This document shows positions 1 through 9,101 of a DNA stretch of 64,000 nt, piece by piece. Position 1 is the stretch's first letter, and each line of letters starts with the position of its first letter. The stretch is from Methyloceanibacter caenitepidi (GTDB lineage: Bacteria; Pseudomonadota; Alphaproteobacteria; Rhizobiales; Methyloligellaceae): positions 2,491,400-2,555,399 of the forward strand of contig NZ_AP014648.1 of NCBI RefSeq assembly GCF_000828475.1, given 5' to 3'. The translations under genes and the position numbers were made by a program. Under the pieces are notes generated by a model that worked only from the letters and a program-made list of their open reading frames with translations, did not search any database and had not been told where the DNA came from.

Positions 1-344
1 AGCAGATGCGCCAGCGCCCAGGTCTTAATCGCGGTCAGCATGGGATGCTTCACAACCGCTTTGATGCGCCCCGGCACATAGGCGGCCACCAGCAAAATGA
101 AGGCCGGCAACATCAGCAGCATCGCCAGATGGCGCATCCAGACCGGCGGCGTCCAAATGGGAATGATGGGCGCCGAGGCGAACCCATAGACGAGCAGGAT
201 GAAACCCAGGATCGAGGCCACCGAGAAGAAGGCCTTGTAGCCGTTCTCGCCGAGCTTCTCGATCAACCCTTCGCGGACGCCCCTGAACGTGGGCAGCAGA
301 TGAATACCCAGAAAGACAACGATGCCGATAATAAGCAGCGCCAT
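1..344 (-). CDS. NnrU family membrane protein (C-terminus cut by window edge)
   Basis: Reading leftwards from the ATG at 344 gives about 114 residues before the window ends, starting MALLIIGIVVFLGIHLLP. A strong GGGAGG ribosome-binding site lies just upstream of that ATG. The sequence has hydrophobic helices near residues 1-20, 38-60 and 70-90 and the GIHLLP start typical of the NnrU family. NnrU proteins are integral inner-membrane proteins first noticed beside denitrification genes, but they are widespread and their biochemical role is unsettled. No nitrogen-oxide genes are visible here, so a link to denitrification should not be assumed. The family assignment is from recognition of the N-terminal half. 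Confidence 0.8.
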   Translation of the reverse strand, partial: MALLIIGIVVFLGIHLLPTFRGVREGLIEKLGENGYKAFFSVASILGFILLVYGFASAPIIPIWTPPVWMRHLAMLLMLPAFILLVAAYVPGRIKAVVKHPMLTAIKTWALAHL

Positions 345-459
345 GGCAAACCTCCCTCAATCTCGCGGGGACCCTACCACGCAGGTCTAGGTGAGGCGAT
401 GAACGGATTACCGCAGTTCACGACCGCGAGCTGACGTGAGTCAGTGCCGCGCGTTGCCA

Positions 460-1431
460 TTACCGCCCAACGAGCGGTGCGACGACTTCGATCCGGTCCG
501 TAAACACGCCACCCGAATAGCCCTTGGGCAGCCGGGCAAGGTCGCCCTCGGTATCAATCCCCGTGGACCAACCGCCATGGTAATCGCCCTGGACGAAGAC
601 GCGAGAGCCCACACTGTCCATGCGATTGAGAAAGAGGTTCGGCCACCCCCACAGCCAGGGCGCCACGTTGAGCGGGACGGCGACCAATGTGTGCCGGCAT
701 GCGTCGGGAACATAGCCCGACCAGCCAAGTGCCATGTAACGCAAGAGACAGGCCTTCGCGGAAGCTTTAGATAAGGCACGAACGCCGGGCACCTTTTCGC
801 GCAAGGAGGCGAGCGCCTCTTCGCTGCCATAAACCATCAGGCGATTCCGCTGTGCGCGTGGCAGCTGAGCAAGCCGATCGCCGAGCATGGCTCCTTCCTG
901 CGCATCCGCGCTCTTAACATTGATGAGGAAGTCGCGGTCAGGAAACCGAGTCAGAACCTCATCGAGGCTCGGCATCATCCCTATACCCTTTCCACGAAAG
1001 GGAAACGTCTTTCCGCCGTCGGCCGTGTAGCCGTAGCCGATATCCAGAGCCTTCAATTGCTGCATGCTGTGGTCGCGGGTGACTCCCTGACCGTTCGTGC
1101 GGCAATCGAGCGTCCAGTCATGGAACACGGCAAACTTCCCGTCAGTGGTAGGGTGCACGTCGAACTCGACCGCGTCGGCGCCTAGATCGAAGGCTGCCTG
1201 CATCGAGGCGATCGTGTTCTCGAGATACGCATGGTCGGTCGGCAGCATGTGCGCCGCCGTGCACGTATCCGCCTTGAGATCCTTGCGATCGAAATTCTGC
1301 GCAAGTCCACGATGGGCCAGCAATGTGGGCGTCCCCGGCGGACGGTTGGCGAACGTCGTCGCGTTGTTCACGTAGACGAACACCATGGTCGCGACGAGCG
1401 CCAGCAGACTGTAGATGATAATTTTCCGCAT
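460..1431 (-). CDS. glycerophosphodiester phosphodiesterase family protein
   Basis: A 323-residue protein with a single N-terminal membrane anchor or uncleaved signal (about residues 4-23), followed by a GDPD TIM-barrel domain. The catalytic signatures are visible: HRG at 40-42, ENT at 71-73, VEFDVH at 88-93 and HD at 104-105. Members hydrolyse glycerophosphodiesters, releasing glycerol-3-phosphate and an alcohol; related enzymes act as lysophospholipase D. The anchor suggests action on the outer face of the inner membrane or in the periplasm. Spacing between the HRG and ENT motifs is longer than usual and contains an extra Cys (57), so the substrate may differ from that of GlpQ. It stands alone, with the next minus-strand gene upstream ending at 1504. 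Confidence 0.88.
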   Translation of the reverse strand: MRKIIIYSLLALVATMVFVYVNNATTFANRPPGTPTLLAHRGLAQNFDRKDLKADTCTAAHMLPTDHAYLENTIASMQAAFDLGADAVEFDVHPTTDGKFAVFHDWTLDCRTNGQGVTRDHSMQQLKALDIGYGYTADGGKTFPFRGKGIGMMPSLDEVLTRFPDRDFLINVKSADAQEGAMLGDRLAQLPRAQRNRLMVYGSEEALASLREKVPGVRALSKASAKACLLRYMALGWSGYVPDACRHTLVAVPLNVAPWLWGWPNLFLNRMDSVGSRVFVQGDYHGGWSTGIDTEGDLARLPKGYSGGVFTDRIEVVAPLVGR

Positions 1432-1503
1432 CGACTCAAACAGAACTGGACGGGAGCCTGTCTAAAGCCTTGTCACAGCTCAGACAACCCATGCGGCAAC
1501 AGC

Positions 1504-2511
1504 TTACCCCGACCTGCAGACGGGCAACGGGCGCGGCGGCGGGCTGGGGTGTGCCTTTCTATACTTGGCGATGATCGGCTCGAGTTTTTCCTTCGGCCAG
1601 AACATCGGCGAACCGATCTCACGCAAACATGTGGCGTTCCAATAGAGCCCGGCGCTCGACAGGCTCTTGCCCGCCTTCTTCGCCTCTCGCACGGCTTCGA
1701 TGTCGCGCGACTCCGGATAGATGTAGACCGTCGTCGGACGATCCTTGATCATGTCCACGATCAGCTCGGAGTCTTCGGGCGTCCAGCTCGTGCAGCCATT
1801 GCTGCGGCCGGAGCTGTAATTCAAGAGATTGCCATAGGGGACGTATCCCTTCTCGTTCGCATAGGGGCTGTCGGGGTTCTTGCGCAGGCACATGCCCCGC
1901 AACAGCACGGCGGAGTGGCCTCCGATGGCCCGCTCCCGCGCATTGGCCGTGTCCCCCTCCCCTTCAAACTGCACGAAAGCGCGCAGGAGCGGCACCGACT
2001 TGCCGCGCGTCCGGTAATAGCCCTTGAACGACGTCCGCGTTTCGGCGGTGACATAGCCGCCCCCCGTCGTCAGCTTGGAACCCTCGGCATTGCTGAAGTT
2101 CTTCGCGCAACGCCGCCCGTTCGCGAAGTTCGCGCCCGGCAGCCGGCGGCCGTTGCCGTAGCCCGACGAGATTGCACGGAAGGAAAGGTCGTGCTCGCAG
2201 ATGATGTAGAACCGCCGCGCCACCCCGCCGCTTCCCGAGACGCTAGGACGGGTCGCGTCCATGGCGAAGTAGCAGGGGTTCTTCGCCGAACCCTCGATGA
2301 CCTTCTCCATGTAGAGGGCGCGGGCCCGCTGCAGGACGACCTTGGAAATCTGACCGTCGCCGTCCCCGACATGGGCCTGAAGCCACGGCGGGATGTCTTC
2401 GAAATGCTCCTCGGCAAGTGCGCGCGGCAAGTGGAGACAAGCCGCCATGGCGGCGGCGGCCAAAATGACCAGCAGACTGACAGCTCTCGGATTGAGAGGA
2501 ATCAATCGCAC
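1504..2511 (-). CDS. secreted murein L,D-transpeptidase-like protein (YkuD_2 type), copy 1
   Basis: From a GTG at 2511 (GGGGAG about 10 bases upstream) the product is 335 residues with a signal sequence ending ALA before EEHFEDIPP; a longer TTG start at 2619 is possible but puts uncharged extra sequence before the signal. The C-terminal two-thirds resemble the murein L,D-transpeptidase catalytic family: an SFKG block, an NARERAIGGHSA block carrying a candidate catalytic His, and GRSNGCTSW carrying the presumed nucleophilic Cys. Such enzymes act on periplasmic peptidoglycan. A close paralogue lies at 3785-5119. An MAAC within the signal weakly resembles a lipobox, so lipidation cannot be excluded. 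The family call rests on these motifs; activity is inferred. Confidence 0.78.
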   Translation of the reverse strand: MRLIPLNPRAVSLLVILAAAAMAACLHLPRALAEEHFEDIPPWLQAHVGDGDGQISKVVLQRARALYMEKVIEGSAKNPCYFAMDATRPSVSGSGGVARRFYIICEHDLSFRAISSGYGNGRRLPGANFANGRRCAKNFSNAEGSKLTTGGGYVTAETRTSFKGYYRTRGKSVPLLRAFVQFEGEGDTANARERAIGGHSAVLLRGMCLRKNPDSPYANEKGYVPYGNLLNYSSGRSNGCTSWTPEDSELIVDMIKDRPTTVYIYPESRDIEAVREAKKAGKSLSSAGLYWNATCLREIGSPMFWPKEKLEPIIAKYRKAHPSPPPRPLPVCRSG

Positions 2512-2665
2512 CGGATTCAGTCTCCCCGTGTTTCGCACCCCTTCGATTCTGCGCGAAAAAATGCCGTCAATAGGGCATTTCACGGACGCGAATCGGGTGC
2601 GCAGAACGACCGGAGCCAATCATAACCGATTACTCCTCCGTGCAAGCCCCATCCCTTATAGAGCC

Positions 2666-2694
2666 GATCCATCGCAGCCGCGTTGCGATGGATC
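2666..2694 (-). terminator. perfect 11-bp palindrome at methyltransferase stop codon
   Basis: GATCCATCGCA at 2666-2676 is exactly complementary to TGCGATGGATC at 2684-2694, with a 7-base loop. One arm overlaps the stop codon of the methyltransferase at 2693-2695. No T-run follows on the minus strand, so it may be a processing or attenuation hairpin rather than a classic intrinsic terminator. Confidence 0.5.
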
Positions 2695-3427
2695 AGGACG
2701 CAAGCACATAGGTGTGCAGAGCGCCGCCGAGCACACCCCGCTCCAGGCAAAGACGCATGTCCGCGTATTTCTTCCTGACCTCGTCGAAGAAGGCAGAAGA
2801 GCGCGCGGCCCCGAGCGCCTCCCGGTTCTCGTCCATGCGCGCGAGGAAGCGGCCGTACCAGCCGATATACTCCTGATCGAGATTGACGATGCCGGTGCAT
2901 GTCCAGCCCTGCAGCTCCGGCGCCTGGCGCATCTCCGCCATCGAATGCACGCTTGGGGGCAGACAGTCCGCCTCGGCAAGCGCGCCGGCGTCATACGCGA
3001 TGTAGTCGAACACCGCGATTCGTGCCCGCGCATTGGCCCCCTCCCGGAAGGCGGCAAAACAGGCCTCGAGGTCGTCGCAGGCATAGAGCGAATTGAACGC
3101 GTAGATCACGTCCACTGCCGGCAGTCCCAGCTCACCCAGCTTGGTGATGTCGCCGGCGACGAACCGCCGGTCCGGGTAACGGCTGTTCGCATATCCCACA
3201 GTGTCCGCATCGAGATCGACCCCGACGACGGAAGCGCCCGCCTTCCGGCCGATGGCATCGGCCGTGGCCCCGAGCCCGCAGCCGGCATCGAGCACCGTCT
3301 CGCCCGGTGCGGGGCCGACATGCGACAACACGAGATCGATGGCATCTTCCTCGCCGGGATGAGCGAAATCGCCCCCGCGAATGCGCGCGAGGAAGGACTT
3401 GTTGTCGAAGCTGTTCATGCCGGTCAT
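2693..3427 (-). CDS. class I SAM-dependent methyltransferase
   Basis: A 244-residue single-domain protein. Motif I of the Rossmann-like fold, LDAGCGLGATADAIG (about 46-60), binds S-adenosylmethionine; VVGVDLDADTV supplies the acidic ribose-binding residue and AGDITKLGELGLPAVDVIYA the next strands. It is cytosolic, without signal or membrane segment. Substrate cannot be told from sequence; the C-terminal half resembles small-molecule or quinone-type methyltransferases rather than RNA or protein ones. It sits between two paralogous L,D-transpeptidase-like genes but shares no obvious operon signal with either: the gene to its right, at 3525, runs the other way. Confidence 0.85.
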   Translation of the reverse strand: MTGMNSFDNKSFLARIRGGDFAHPGEEDAIDLVLSHVGPAPGETVLDAGCGLGATADAIGRKAGASVVGVDLDADTVGYANSRYPDRRFVAGDITKLGELGLPAVDVIYAFNSLYACDDLEACFAAFREGANARARIAVFDYIAYDAGALAEADCLPPSVHSMAEMRQAPELQGWTCTGIVNLDQEYIGWYGRFLARMDENREALGAARSSAFFDEVRKKYADMRLCLERGVLGGALHTYVLAS

Positions 3428-3524
3428 TGGGGAGATTTAACTCTCGCGTCAGCAGATGGGGATGCCCCGAACCAAGCGCGAATTGTCACTGGCCCGGCGG
3501 GGCCGAGATGGTAGCATTCGACCC

Positions 3525-3764
3525 ATGCCGGACCTGATCAAATTCGTGGCCAAGCAATACGCGATCGGCATCGTGATGGTCGCGCTGTTCGCGGTGACGT
3601 TGCTTGTCACCGACGCTTGGGGGCTTGGTACGCTCGTGCGGTCGGACGTGACGCCCCTCACCACCGCGGTCATATTCATCGTGTTCGGCGTGATCTTGCT
3701 GTCGCCGCTCGTGGTCGGCACAGCCATCTTCCTGTCGAGAACAATTCCGGACGAGCACCGCTGA
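3525..3764 (+). CDS. small two-helix membrane protein
   Basis: A 79-residue protein from the ATG at 3525. I prefer this to the upstream ATG at 3456 because the extra 23 residues are Arg-rich and would precede an otherwise normal N-terminus. Two hydrophobic stretches (about residues 9-31 and 44-69) are separated by a short polar loop, and the C-terminus ends in a charged PDEHR tail. I do not recognise a family. It is transcribed convergently towards the L,D-transpeptidase-like gene that ends at 3785 and has no same-strand partner nearby. Function unknown. Confidence 0.6.
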   Translation: MPDLIKFVAKQYAIGIVMVALFAVTLLVTDAWGLGTLVRSDVTPLTTAVIFIVFGVILLSPLVVGTAIFLSRTIPDEHR

Positions 3765-3784
3765 GTCTCGTCTACGCGCCGGGC

Positions 3785-5119
3785 CTAGCGCGCCGAGCCG
3801 ACGACCGTCTTGCACAGCGGCAAATCCGACAGGGTGCGTGCAGGCGCCGACCGGTTCTTCTTCGCGTATTGGAGGAGCGCGGGCTCCAGCTTCTCCCGCG
3901 GCCAGAAATTCGGCTCGCCGATCTCTTTCAGGCACGAGGCGTTCCAATAAGCGCCCACGCGCGACGGTGACTGTCCCGCCCGCACCGCGCGGCCCACCGC
4001 GACGATGTCCTTGGCCTCCGGATAGATATAAACCGTGGTCGGACTATCCGCGATTGCCAGGAACTGATCGTCCGCGTCCTTGGGCCAGCTCGTGCAGCCG
4101 CTCGAACGGCCGGCGCTGTAGTTTATGAGCTTGCCGTAGGGCACGTAGCCGCTCTTGTCCGCATACTTGCTCGACGGCATTTTCAGCCGGCACTGCCACC
4201 GTACGATCGCCGCCGAGTGCCCGCCAATGGCGCGCGACCGCGCATTGGCCGTCTCGCCCTCGCCCGTGTACTGCACGAAGGACCGGACGAGCGGCTGATA
4301 ACCGCTGCCCTCGCTGTAATAGCCCTTGAAGGAGGTGCGGGTCTCCGCGGTCATGTACCCGCCGCCGGTCGTGAGATGCGAGTTCGCTGCATTCGAGAAA
4401 TTCTTCGCGCAACGAGCGTTGTTGGAGACATTGGCGACACCTTCGAAATTGCGCCCGGCCCCATGACCCGAGGCCACCGCGCGGAAGGTCTGCTTGTCCT
4501 CGCAGATGGCGTAGAAGCGTTTGGCCCCCTCGCCGGGGCGCGTCGCATCGAAGGCGAAGTAGCAGGGATTGTTGACCTTCCCGGCGCGGACCTTCGACTG
4601 ATGGAAGTCGCGCGCGCGCTTCAACACCGTGGCGGATATCTGTCCCTCACCATCGCCAATATGCGGATTGAGCCAGGCAGGCACGCCGGGAATGACCGGT
4701 GCGGCAGGCTCCGGCGCAGGCGCGAGTGCCGGCCGCATCGCCGGTGCGAGCAGTGAAGGCGGCGCGGCCTGATAGGATGGCGCGGCCTGGTAGCTCGGCG
4801 CGACCGGCGCATTCGGCACGGGCATCACCGGCGACGGCGCGGCCGCGGCAGGCGCATACTGGCCGGCCGGCATTGTCTGAGGCGCCGGCGCGGCAACGGG
4901 CGCGGGCGCAGCTTGCGGCGGCGGCGCCTGGACGTCCGGCACATAACGGGACCCCGGCACGACCCGCGTCTTCGGCACGATGGTGACGGCCTGTGGCGAA
5001 CCTTGCGCCGGCGCGGCGAGCCAAGGAAGCTGCTCGGCGAAGGCGGAGCCGGTAGCAAGGCAGGAGGCGAGCAGAAGCGCACCCAGGCCAAAGGCCGGGA
5101 CGCAAAAACCGCTTGTCAC
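3785..5119 (-). CDS. secreted murein L,D-transpeptidase-like protein (YkuD_2 type), copy 2
   Basis: From the GTG at 5119 (GAGGG about 9 bases upstream) the product is 444 residues; a TTG at 5197 would add an unlikely leader. The export signal contains both LLASC, a good lipobox, and a conventional AFA cleavage site, so lipoprotein versus free periplasmic protein is undecided. A Pro/Ala-rich low-complexity linker of about 120 residues follows. The catalytic domain then repeats the copy 1 motifs: SFKGYY, NARSRAIGGHSA and GRSSGCTSW. The linker, absent from copy 1, could span the periplasm from a membrane anchor to the wall. Likely role: peptidoglycan cross-linking or trimming, inferred from the domain. 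Confidence 0.78.
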   Translation of the reverse strand: MTSGFCVPAFGLGALLLASCLATGSAFAEQLPWLAAPAQGSPQAVTIVPKTRVVPGSRYVPDVQAPPPQAAPAPVAAPAPQTMPAGQYAPAAAAPSPVMPVPNAPVAPSYQAAPSYQAAPPSLLAPAMRPALAPAPEPAAPVIPGVPAWLNPHIGDGEGQISATVLKRARDFHQSKVRAGKVNNPCYFAFDATRPGEGAKRFYAICEDKQTFRAVASGHGAGRNFEGVANVSNNARCAKNFSNAANSHLTTGGGYMTAETRTSFKGYYSEGSGYQPLVRSFVQYTGEGETANARSRAIGGHSAAIVRWQCRLKMPSSKYADKSGYVPYGKLINYSAGRSSGCTSWPKDADDQFLAIADSPTTVYIYPEAKDIVAVGRAVRAGQSPSRVGAYWNASCLKEIGEPNFWPREKLEPALLQYAKKNRSAPARTLSDLPLCKTVVGSAR

Positions 5120-5345
5120 CCGATTTGTCCCTCGCACGAGACAGGCTCCCTCAAATCGCGCAGTCCGGACCGCCTGAGATGGGCACGGCCCGGCCAAAAA
5201 CCGGACGCGGACACACGCAAGGCGGGTTCATCCGCGTAGTATACCTCACTTTGCGACGTTAGAGCGGCGAGGGTTAACCTGCCGTGAACCGCGGCATTGG
5301 CCGGATGCGCGGCGCCACGCAGCAAGAAGCGGCGTTTCGGAAGGC

Positions 5346-5597
5346 TCAGCGGTGCGGACAGCCAGGCCAGCAACAGGGCCGGCGCTTCCCCTCGTTGAGG
5401 TTGGACCGGCCCCATTCGATGCGGCGCTCCCGCGTTTCGGCCTTCTTGGCGGACAAGATCCAGCAGATCCACTCGTTGCGGGCGAGCGGCGTGATGTCTT
5501 CCCACGTTTCCAAGGCCTTGGCGTCGGCGAGCAGCGCCTTGCGGAAATCCGCCGGCAGGTCGTGAACCACGCCGCCTGAGATGTGTCTGCCAGCCAT
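5346..5597 (-). CDS. YdeI/OmpD-associated (OmdA domain) family protein
   Basis: An 83-residue protein from the ATG at 5597; an in-frame ATG at 5687 would add 30 residues that do not look like the family. The OmdA-type core runs through HDLPADFRKAL, WEDITPLARNEWICW and AKKAETRERRI, and the C-terminus is Cys/Pro-rich (CCWPGCP). Family members are small cytosolic or periplasm-associated proteins tied in enterobacteria to antimicrobial-peptide resistance, but the molecular activity is not established. The adjacent cysteine synthase gene is divergent, so promoters for both probably lie between 5597 and 5781. Confidence 0.8.
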   Translation of the reverse strand: MAGRHISGGVVHDLPADFRKALLADAKALETWEDITPLARNEWICWILSAKKAETRERRIEWGRSNLNEGKRRPCCWPGCPHR

Positions 5598-5780
5598 TCC
5601 CGTCGCCTTCGTACCTAGTTGCGTCCGCTTGAGCGAACGCACGCTCGCCCGATGCGTCCAGTTTGCCCAATCCCGCCAGTTGGACAAGTGACGCCGACCT
5701 ACTCAAAGCGCACCAATCGCCCTAACATGGCGCCGCTGACGCCCGGCAACCGCACCAAGAACGACGCAGAGGACGGACCG

Positions 5781-6851
5781 ATGACCTCACGAACCACGAC
5801 CGGACAAGGAAAACTCTACGAGAGCATTGTCGACACCATCGGCAATACGCCGTGCATCCGCGTGAAGCGCCTGGCGCCCGACAATGTGCGGCTCTACGTC
5901 AAGGCCGAGTTCTTCAACCCGGCGGCGTCCGTGAAGGACCGCCTGGCGATCAGCATCATCGAAGAGGCCGAGAAGCGCGGCGACCTCAAGCCGGGCCAGA
6001 CCGTGGTCGAGGCCACGAGCGGCAATACCGGTATCGGCCTCGCCATGGTGTGCGCCGCCAAGGGCTATCCGCTGGTGGTCACCATGGCCGAAAGCTTCTC
6101 CATCGAGCGGCGCAAGCTCATGCGCTTCCTCGGCGCCAAGGTGGTCCTGACCCCGAAAGAGCTCAAAGGCTTCGGCATGTATCAAAAGGCCGTCGAACTC
6201 GCGAAGGAACACGGCTGGTTCCTCGCCCATCAGTTCGAGACGCCTGACAACGCGCTCATCCACGCGAACACGACGGCGCGGGAAATCCTCGCCGACTTCG
6301 ACGGCGAGCGTCTCGACTATTTCGTCAGCGGCTACGGCACGGGCGGCACGGTGGCCGGCGTCGGCCGCGTGCTGCGGAAAGAACGCCCGGACACGAAGAT
6401 TATCCTCAGCGAGCCGGCCAACGCGCAGCTTGTCGGCAGCGGCATCCCCCAGGAGCGCGGACCCGACGGCGCGCCGAGCGTCGGCCACTCCGCCTTCGAA
6501 CCGCACCCCATCCAGGGCTGGACGCCCGACTTCATTCCCCTCGTGCTGCAGGAAGCCGTCGACAAGAAGTATTACGACGAACTCATTCCCGTCGCAGGGC
6601 CCACCGCCATCGAATGGTCGCGGAAACTCGCGGCGCAGGAAGGCATCCTGACGGGCATCTCAGGCGGCGGCACCTTCGCCATCGCCCACCAGATCGCCGA
6701 GCAGGCGGAGGACGGCGCCGTCATCCTCGCCATGCTGCCCGACACGGGCGAGCGCTATCTCTCGACGCCGCTGTTCGCGGAGATCGAAGAAGTGATGGCC
6801 GAGGACGAACGCGCCCTCATGAAGTCCACGCCGGGGTATCAGATGGCTTAG
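5781..6851 (+). CDS. cysK: cysteine synthase (O-acetylserine sulfhydrylase)
   Basis: A 356-residue fold-type II PLP enzyme that joins sulfide to O-acetyl-L-serine to make cysteine. PAASVKDR (47-54) contains the Schiff-base Lys52, TSGNTG (79-84) is the substrate loop, and a GTGGT phosphate-binding loop and SGGG near the C-terminus are present. I start at the ATG at 5781, preceded by GAGGACGG; an in-frame ATG at 5619 would add 54 residues without family resemblance. It is slightly longer than E. coli CysK because of a C-terminal tail. Cysteine supply also ties in with cysD/cysNC at 31187-34014, which activate sulfate. CysK versus a CysM-like paralogue cannot be fully separated by eye. Confidence 0.93.
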   Translation: MTSRTTTGQGKLYESIVDTIGNTPCIRVKRLAPDNVRLYVKAEFFNPAASVKDRLAISIIEEAEKRGDLKPGQTVVEATSGNTGIGLAMVCAAKGYPLVVTMAESFSIERRKLMRFLGAKVVLTPKELKGFGMYQKAVELAKEHGWFLAHQFETPDNALIHANTTAREILADFDGERLDYFVSGYGTGGTVAGVGRVLRKERPDTKIILSEPANAQLVGSGIPQERGPDGAPSVGHSAFEPHPIQGWTPDFIPLVLQEAVDKKYYDELIPVAGPTAIEWSRKLAAQEGILTGISGGGTFAIAHQIAEQAEDGAVILAMLPDTGERYLSTPLFAEIEEVMAEDERALMKSTPGYQMA

Positions 6852-6894
6852 GGGTTGAGGGCGGACACGCCTTCTTCAAGTTAGCCCGCCTCTG

Positions 6895-6975
6895 CTCCCA
6901 CTCACTGGTCCCGGGCGGCTTTGAGGTGATGTCGCAAACCACGCGGTTGATCCCGCGCACCGCGTTGCCGTTGCG
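6895..6975 (-). pseudogene. degenerate duplicate of the guaA 3' end
   Basis: These 81 bases match the last 27 codons of guaA (7509-7589) at about 70 of 81 positions and in the same orientation. Translated on the minus strand the piece reads [17 protein letters not shown], close to the real GuaA C-terminus, but the stop codon has been lost and no upstream guaA sequence remains. It lies on the other side of yaiI from intact guaA. The arrangement resembles the duplicated target left when an integrative element recombines into the 3' end of guaA; a decayed local duplication is the alternative. Confidence 0.75.
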
Positions 6976-7001
6976 GGGGCGCGGCTGCTAAACATCCGGC
7001 C

Positions 7002-7487
7002 ATGTGTGAGCCCATCCTGATCCTCGTCGATGCCGATGCCTGTCCCGTAAAAGACGAGGTTTTTCGGGTCACCGCGAGATACGCGGTCAAGACCATCGTC
7101 GTTTCCAACGCCTATATGATGCTGCCGAAGGACGCGAACATCGAGCGCGTGGTCGTCGATCAGGGCCTCGACGTTGCCGATGATTGGATCGCGGAGCGGG
7201 CCCGCCCCGGCGTGATCGTGGTGACAAACGACGTGCCACTCGCCCATCGGGCCGTAACGGCAAGGGCCGAGGCCATCGCGCCGAACGGCAAAGCCTTCAC
7301 CGACGCATCCATCGGCATGACCCTCGCCATGCGCGATCTGATGACCGATTTGCGCTCGGCGGGCGAGATCACGGGCGGGCCGCGCCCGTTCTCGAAGGCG
7401 GACCGCTCGGCCTTCCTGCAGGCGCTCGATGCGGCCATCGTGCGTCTGAAGCGTGAGGGACACCCTACAGAGCAGTCGGGCGCGTAG
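7002..7487 (+). CDS. YaiI/YqxD family protein (UPF0178, DUF188)
   Basis: A 161-residue cytosolic protein. The N-terminal [17 protein letters not shown] block is the family hallmark: a conserved acidic DADACP motif resembling PIN/NYN-type nuclease sites. [13 protein letters not shown] and [11 protein letters not shown] are the other conserved blocks. The family is widespread in bacteria but has no settled function; a nuclease-like role is suggested only by the fold. The gene is bracketed by the degenerate guaA tail at 6895-6975 and the intact guaA end at 7509, so it may have arrived as cargo of a lost element. It is convergent with guaA, only 18 bases from the guaA stop. Confidence 0.88.
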   Translation: MCEPILILVDADACPVKDEVFRVTARYAVKTIVVSNAYMMLPKDANIERVVVDQGLDVADDWIAERARPGVIVVTNDVPLAHRAVTARAEAIAPNGKAFTDASIGMTLAMRDLMTDLRSAGEITGGPRPFSKADRSAFLQALDAAIVRLKREGHPTEQSGA

Positions 7488-7505
7488 CACTACCGCCGAA
7501 GGCGG

Positions 7506-9101
7506 TCACTCCCACTCGATGGTGCCGGGCGGCTTTGAGGTGATGTCGTAGACCACGCGGTTGATGCCGCGCACCTCGTTGATGATGCGCGTGGCGGTGC
7601 GCCCCAGAAAGTCGTGGGAGAAGTCGAAATAGTCCGCCGTCATCCCGTCCGTCGAGGTGACGGCGCGCAGCGCGCAGACGAAGTCGTAGGTGCGCGCGTC
7701 GCCCATGACGCCCACAGTGCGCACGGGCAGCAGCACGGCGAAGGCCTGCCAGATCGTGTCGTAGAGCCCGGCGTTGCGGATCTCTTCCAGATAGATTGCG
7801 TCGGCGGCGCGCAGGATCTCCAGCTTCTCTTGGGTGATCTCGCCGGGGATGCGGATGGCGAGGCCCGGCCCCGGAAACGGGTGGCGCCCGACGAAGGTCT
7901 CGGGCAGGCCGAGCTCGCGCCCGAGCTCCCGCACCTCGTCCTTGAACAGCATGCGCAAGGGCTCGACGAGCTTCAGCTTCATGGTTTCGGGGAGCCCGCC
8001 CACATTGTGGTGCGACTTGATGGTGACGGAAGGCCCGCCCGTCGCCGAGACGCTCTCGATCACGTCCGGATAGAGCGTGCCTTGGGCGAGGAACTGCGCG
8101 TCCTCGAGCTTTTCGGATTCCTCCTCGAACACCTCGATAAACAGCCGCCCGATGATCTTGCGCTTGGCTTCGGGGTCGGAGATGCCGTCGAGCGCGCGCA
8201 AGAACCGCTCGGACGCATCCACGTGCACGAGCGGAATGTTGTAGTGCCCGCGGAACAGTTCGACGACCTGTTTGGCCTCGTCTTTGCGCAGCAGACCGTG
8301 GTCCACGAAGATGCAGGTGAGCTGATCGCCGATGGCCTCGTGGATCAGAAGCGCCGCGACGGACGAATCCACGCCGCCCGACAGCCCGCACACGACCCTT
8401 CCCGAACCGACTTGACTGCGGATGCGCTGCACTTCCGCCTCGCGGAACTGGGCCATGCTCCAGTCGCCGTGGCAACCGCCGATCTTCCGCACGAACGTCT
8501 CGATGATCGCCGCGCCCTTCGGCGTATGCACCACCTCGGGGTGGAACTGCACGCCGTAGAGCTTGCGGGTATCGTCGGCGATGGCCGCGAACGGCGCGCC
8601 GGTGGAGACGCCCACGGCGCGGAAGCCATCCGGCAGCGCGGTGACTCGGTCGCCATGGCTCATCCAGACCTGCGCCCGTTCTCCTTCCGCAAACACGCCG
8701 TCGAACAGGGCGGTGTCGGCCACGACCTCGAGCTCCGCCCGGCCGAATTCGCGTTCGTGCCCGGCTTCCACCTGTCCGCCGAGCGCCGCCACCATGGCCT
8801 GTTCGCCGTAGCAGATGCCGAGCACGGGCACACCGGCGGCGAAGATGGCATCCGGCGCCCGGGGCGTGCCGGTCTCATGCACGGACGCCGGTCCCCCCGA
8901 CAGGATGATGGCCTTAGGCGTCGCCGCGGCCAGGACCGCTTCGGCCTTGTCGAAGGGAACGATTTCCGAATAGACGCCCGCTTCGCGCACGCGCCGGGCG
9001 ATCAGCTGGGTCACCTGGCTGCCGAAATCGACGATCAGCACCCAATCCTCAGTGCCTTCGATGGGGTCTTGGTGTGCGGTGTCTTGATCCATGTGCGCCA
9101 T
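7506..9101 (-). CDS. guaA: GMP synthase (glutamine-hydrolysing)
   Basis: A 531-residue enzyme converting XMP to GMP with ATP and glutamine, the last step of guanine nucleotide synthesis. The class I glutaminase domain (about 20-208) has the nucleophile Cys97 in GICYGEQ and the His187/Glu189 pair in QFHPE. The ATP-pyrophosphatase domain carries the P-loop SGGVDSS at 241-247, followed by the dimerisation domain ending GTIEWE. GuaB, which makes XMP, is at 13230-14729 in the same orientation. The last 81 bases (7509-7589) recur in degenerate form at 6895-6975. Start at 9101; an ATG three codons inside is equally possible. Confidence 0.97.
   Translation of the reverse strand: MAHMDQDTAHQDPIEGTEDWVLIVDFGSQVTQLIARRVREAGVYSEIVPFDKAEAVLAAATPKAIILSGGPASVHETGTPRAPDAIFAAGVPVLGICYGEQAMVAALGGQVEAGHEREFGRAELEVVADTALFDGVFAEGERAQVWMSHGDRVTALPDGFRAVGVSTGAPFAAIADDTRKLYGVQFHPEVVHTPKGAAIIETFVRKIGGCHGDWSMAQFREAEVQRIRSQVGSGRVVCGLSGGVDSSVAALLIHEAIGDQLTCIFVDHGLLRKDEAKQVVELFRGHYNIPLVHVDASERFLRALDGISDPEAKRKIIGRLFIEVFEEESEKLEDAQFLAQGTLYPDVIESVSATGGPSVTIKSHHNVGGLPETMKLKLVEPLRMLFKDEVRELGRELGLPETFVGRHPFPGPGLAIRIPGEITQEKLEILRAADAIYLEEIRNAGLYDTIWQAFAVLLPVRTVGVMGDARTYDFVCALRAVTSTDGMTADYFDFSHDFLGRTATRIINEVRGINRVVYDITSKPPGTIEWE
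7509..7589 (-). repeat. direct repeat, intact copy (guaA 3' end)
   Basis: This is the intact member of an 81-base imperfect direct repeat whose other member is at 6895-6975, about 86 percent identical by manual alignment. The pair brackets yaiI and would be the attL/attR relic if an element once integrated here. Confidence 0.7.

Noticed and set aside
1231..2625. A 464-codon plus-strand frame over the glycerophosphodiesterase and first L,D-transpeptidase-like genes
   Set aside because: Arg-rich shadow composition, and the minus-strand genes have clear motifs and signal peptides.
5619..5780. 54-residue N-terminal extension of cysteine synthase
   Set aside because: The in-frame upstream ATG adds sequence foreign to the family, and a good ribosome-binding site precedes the ATG at 5781.
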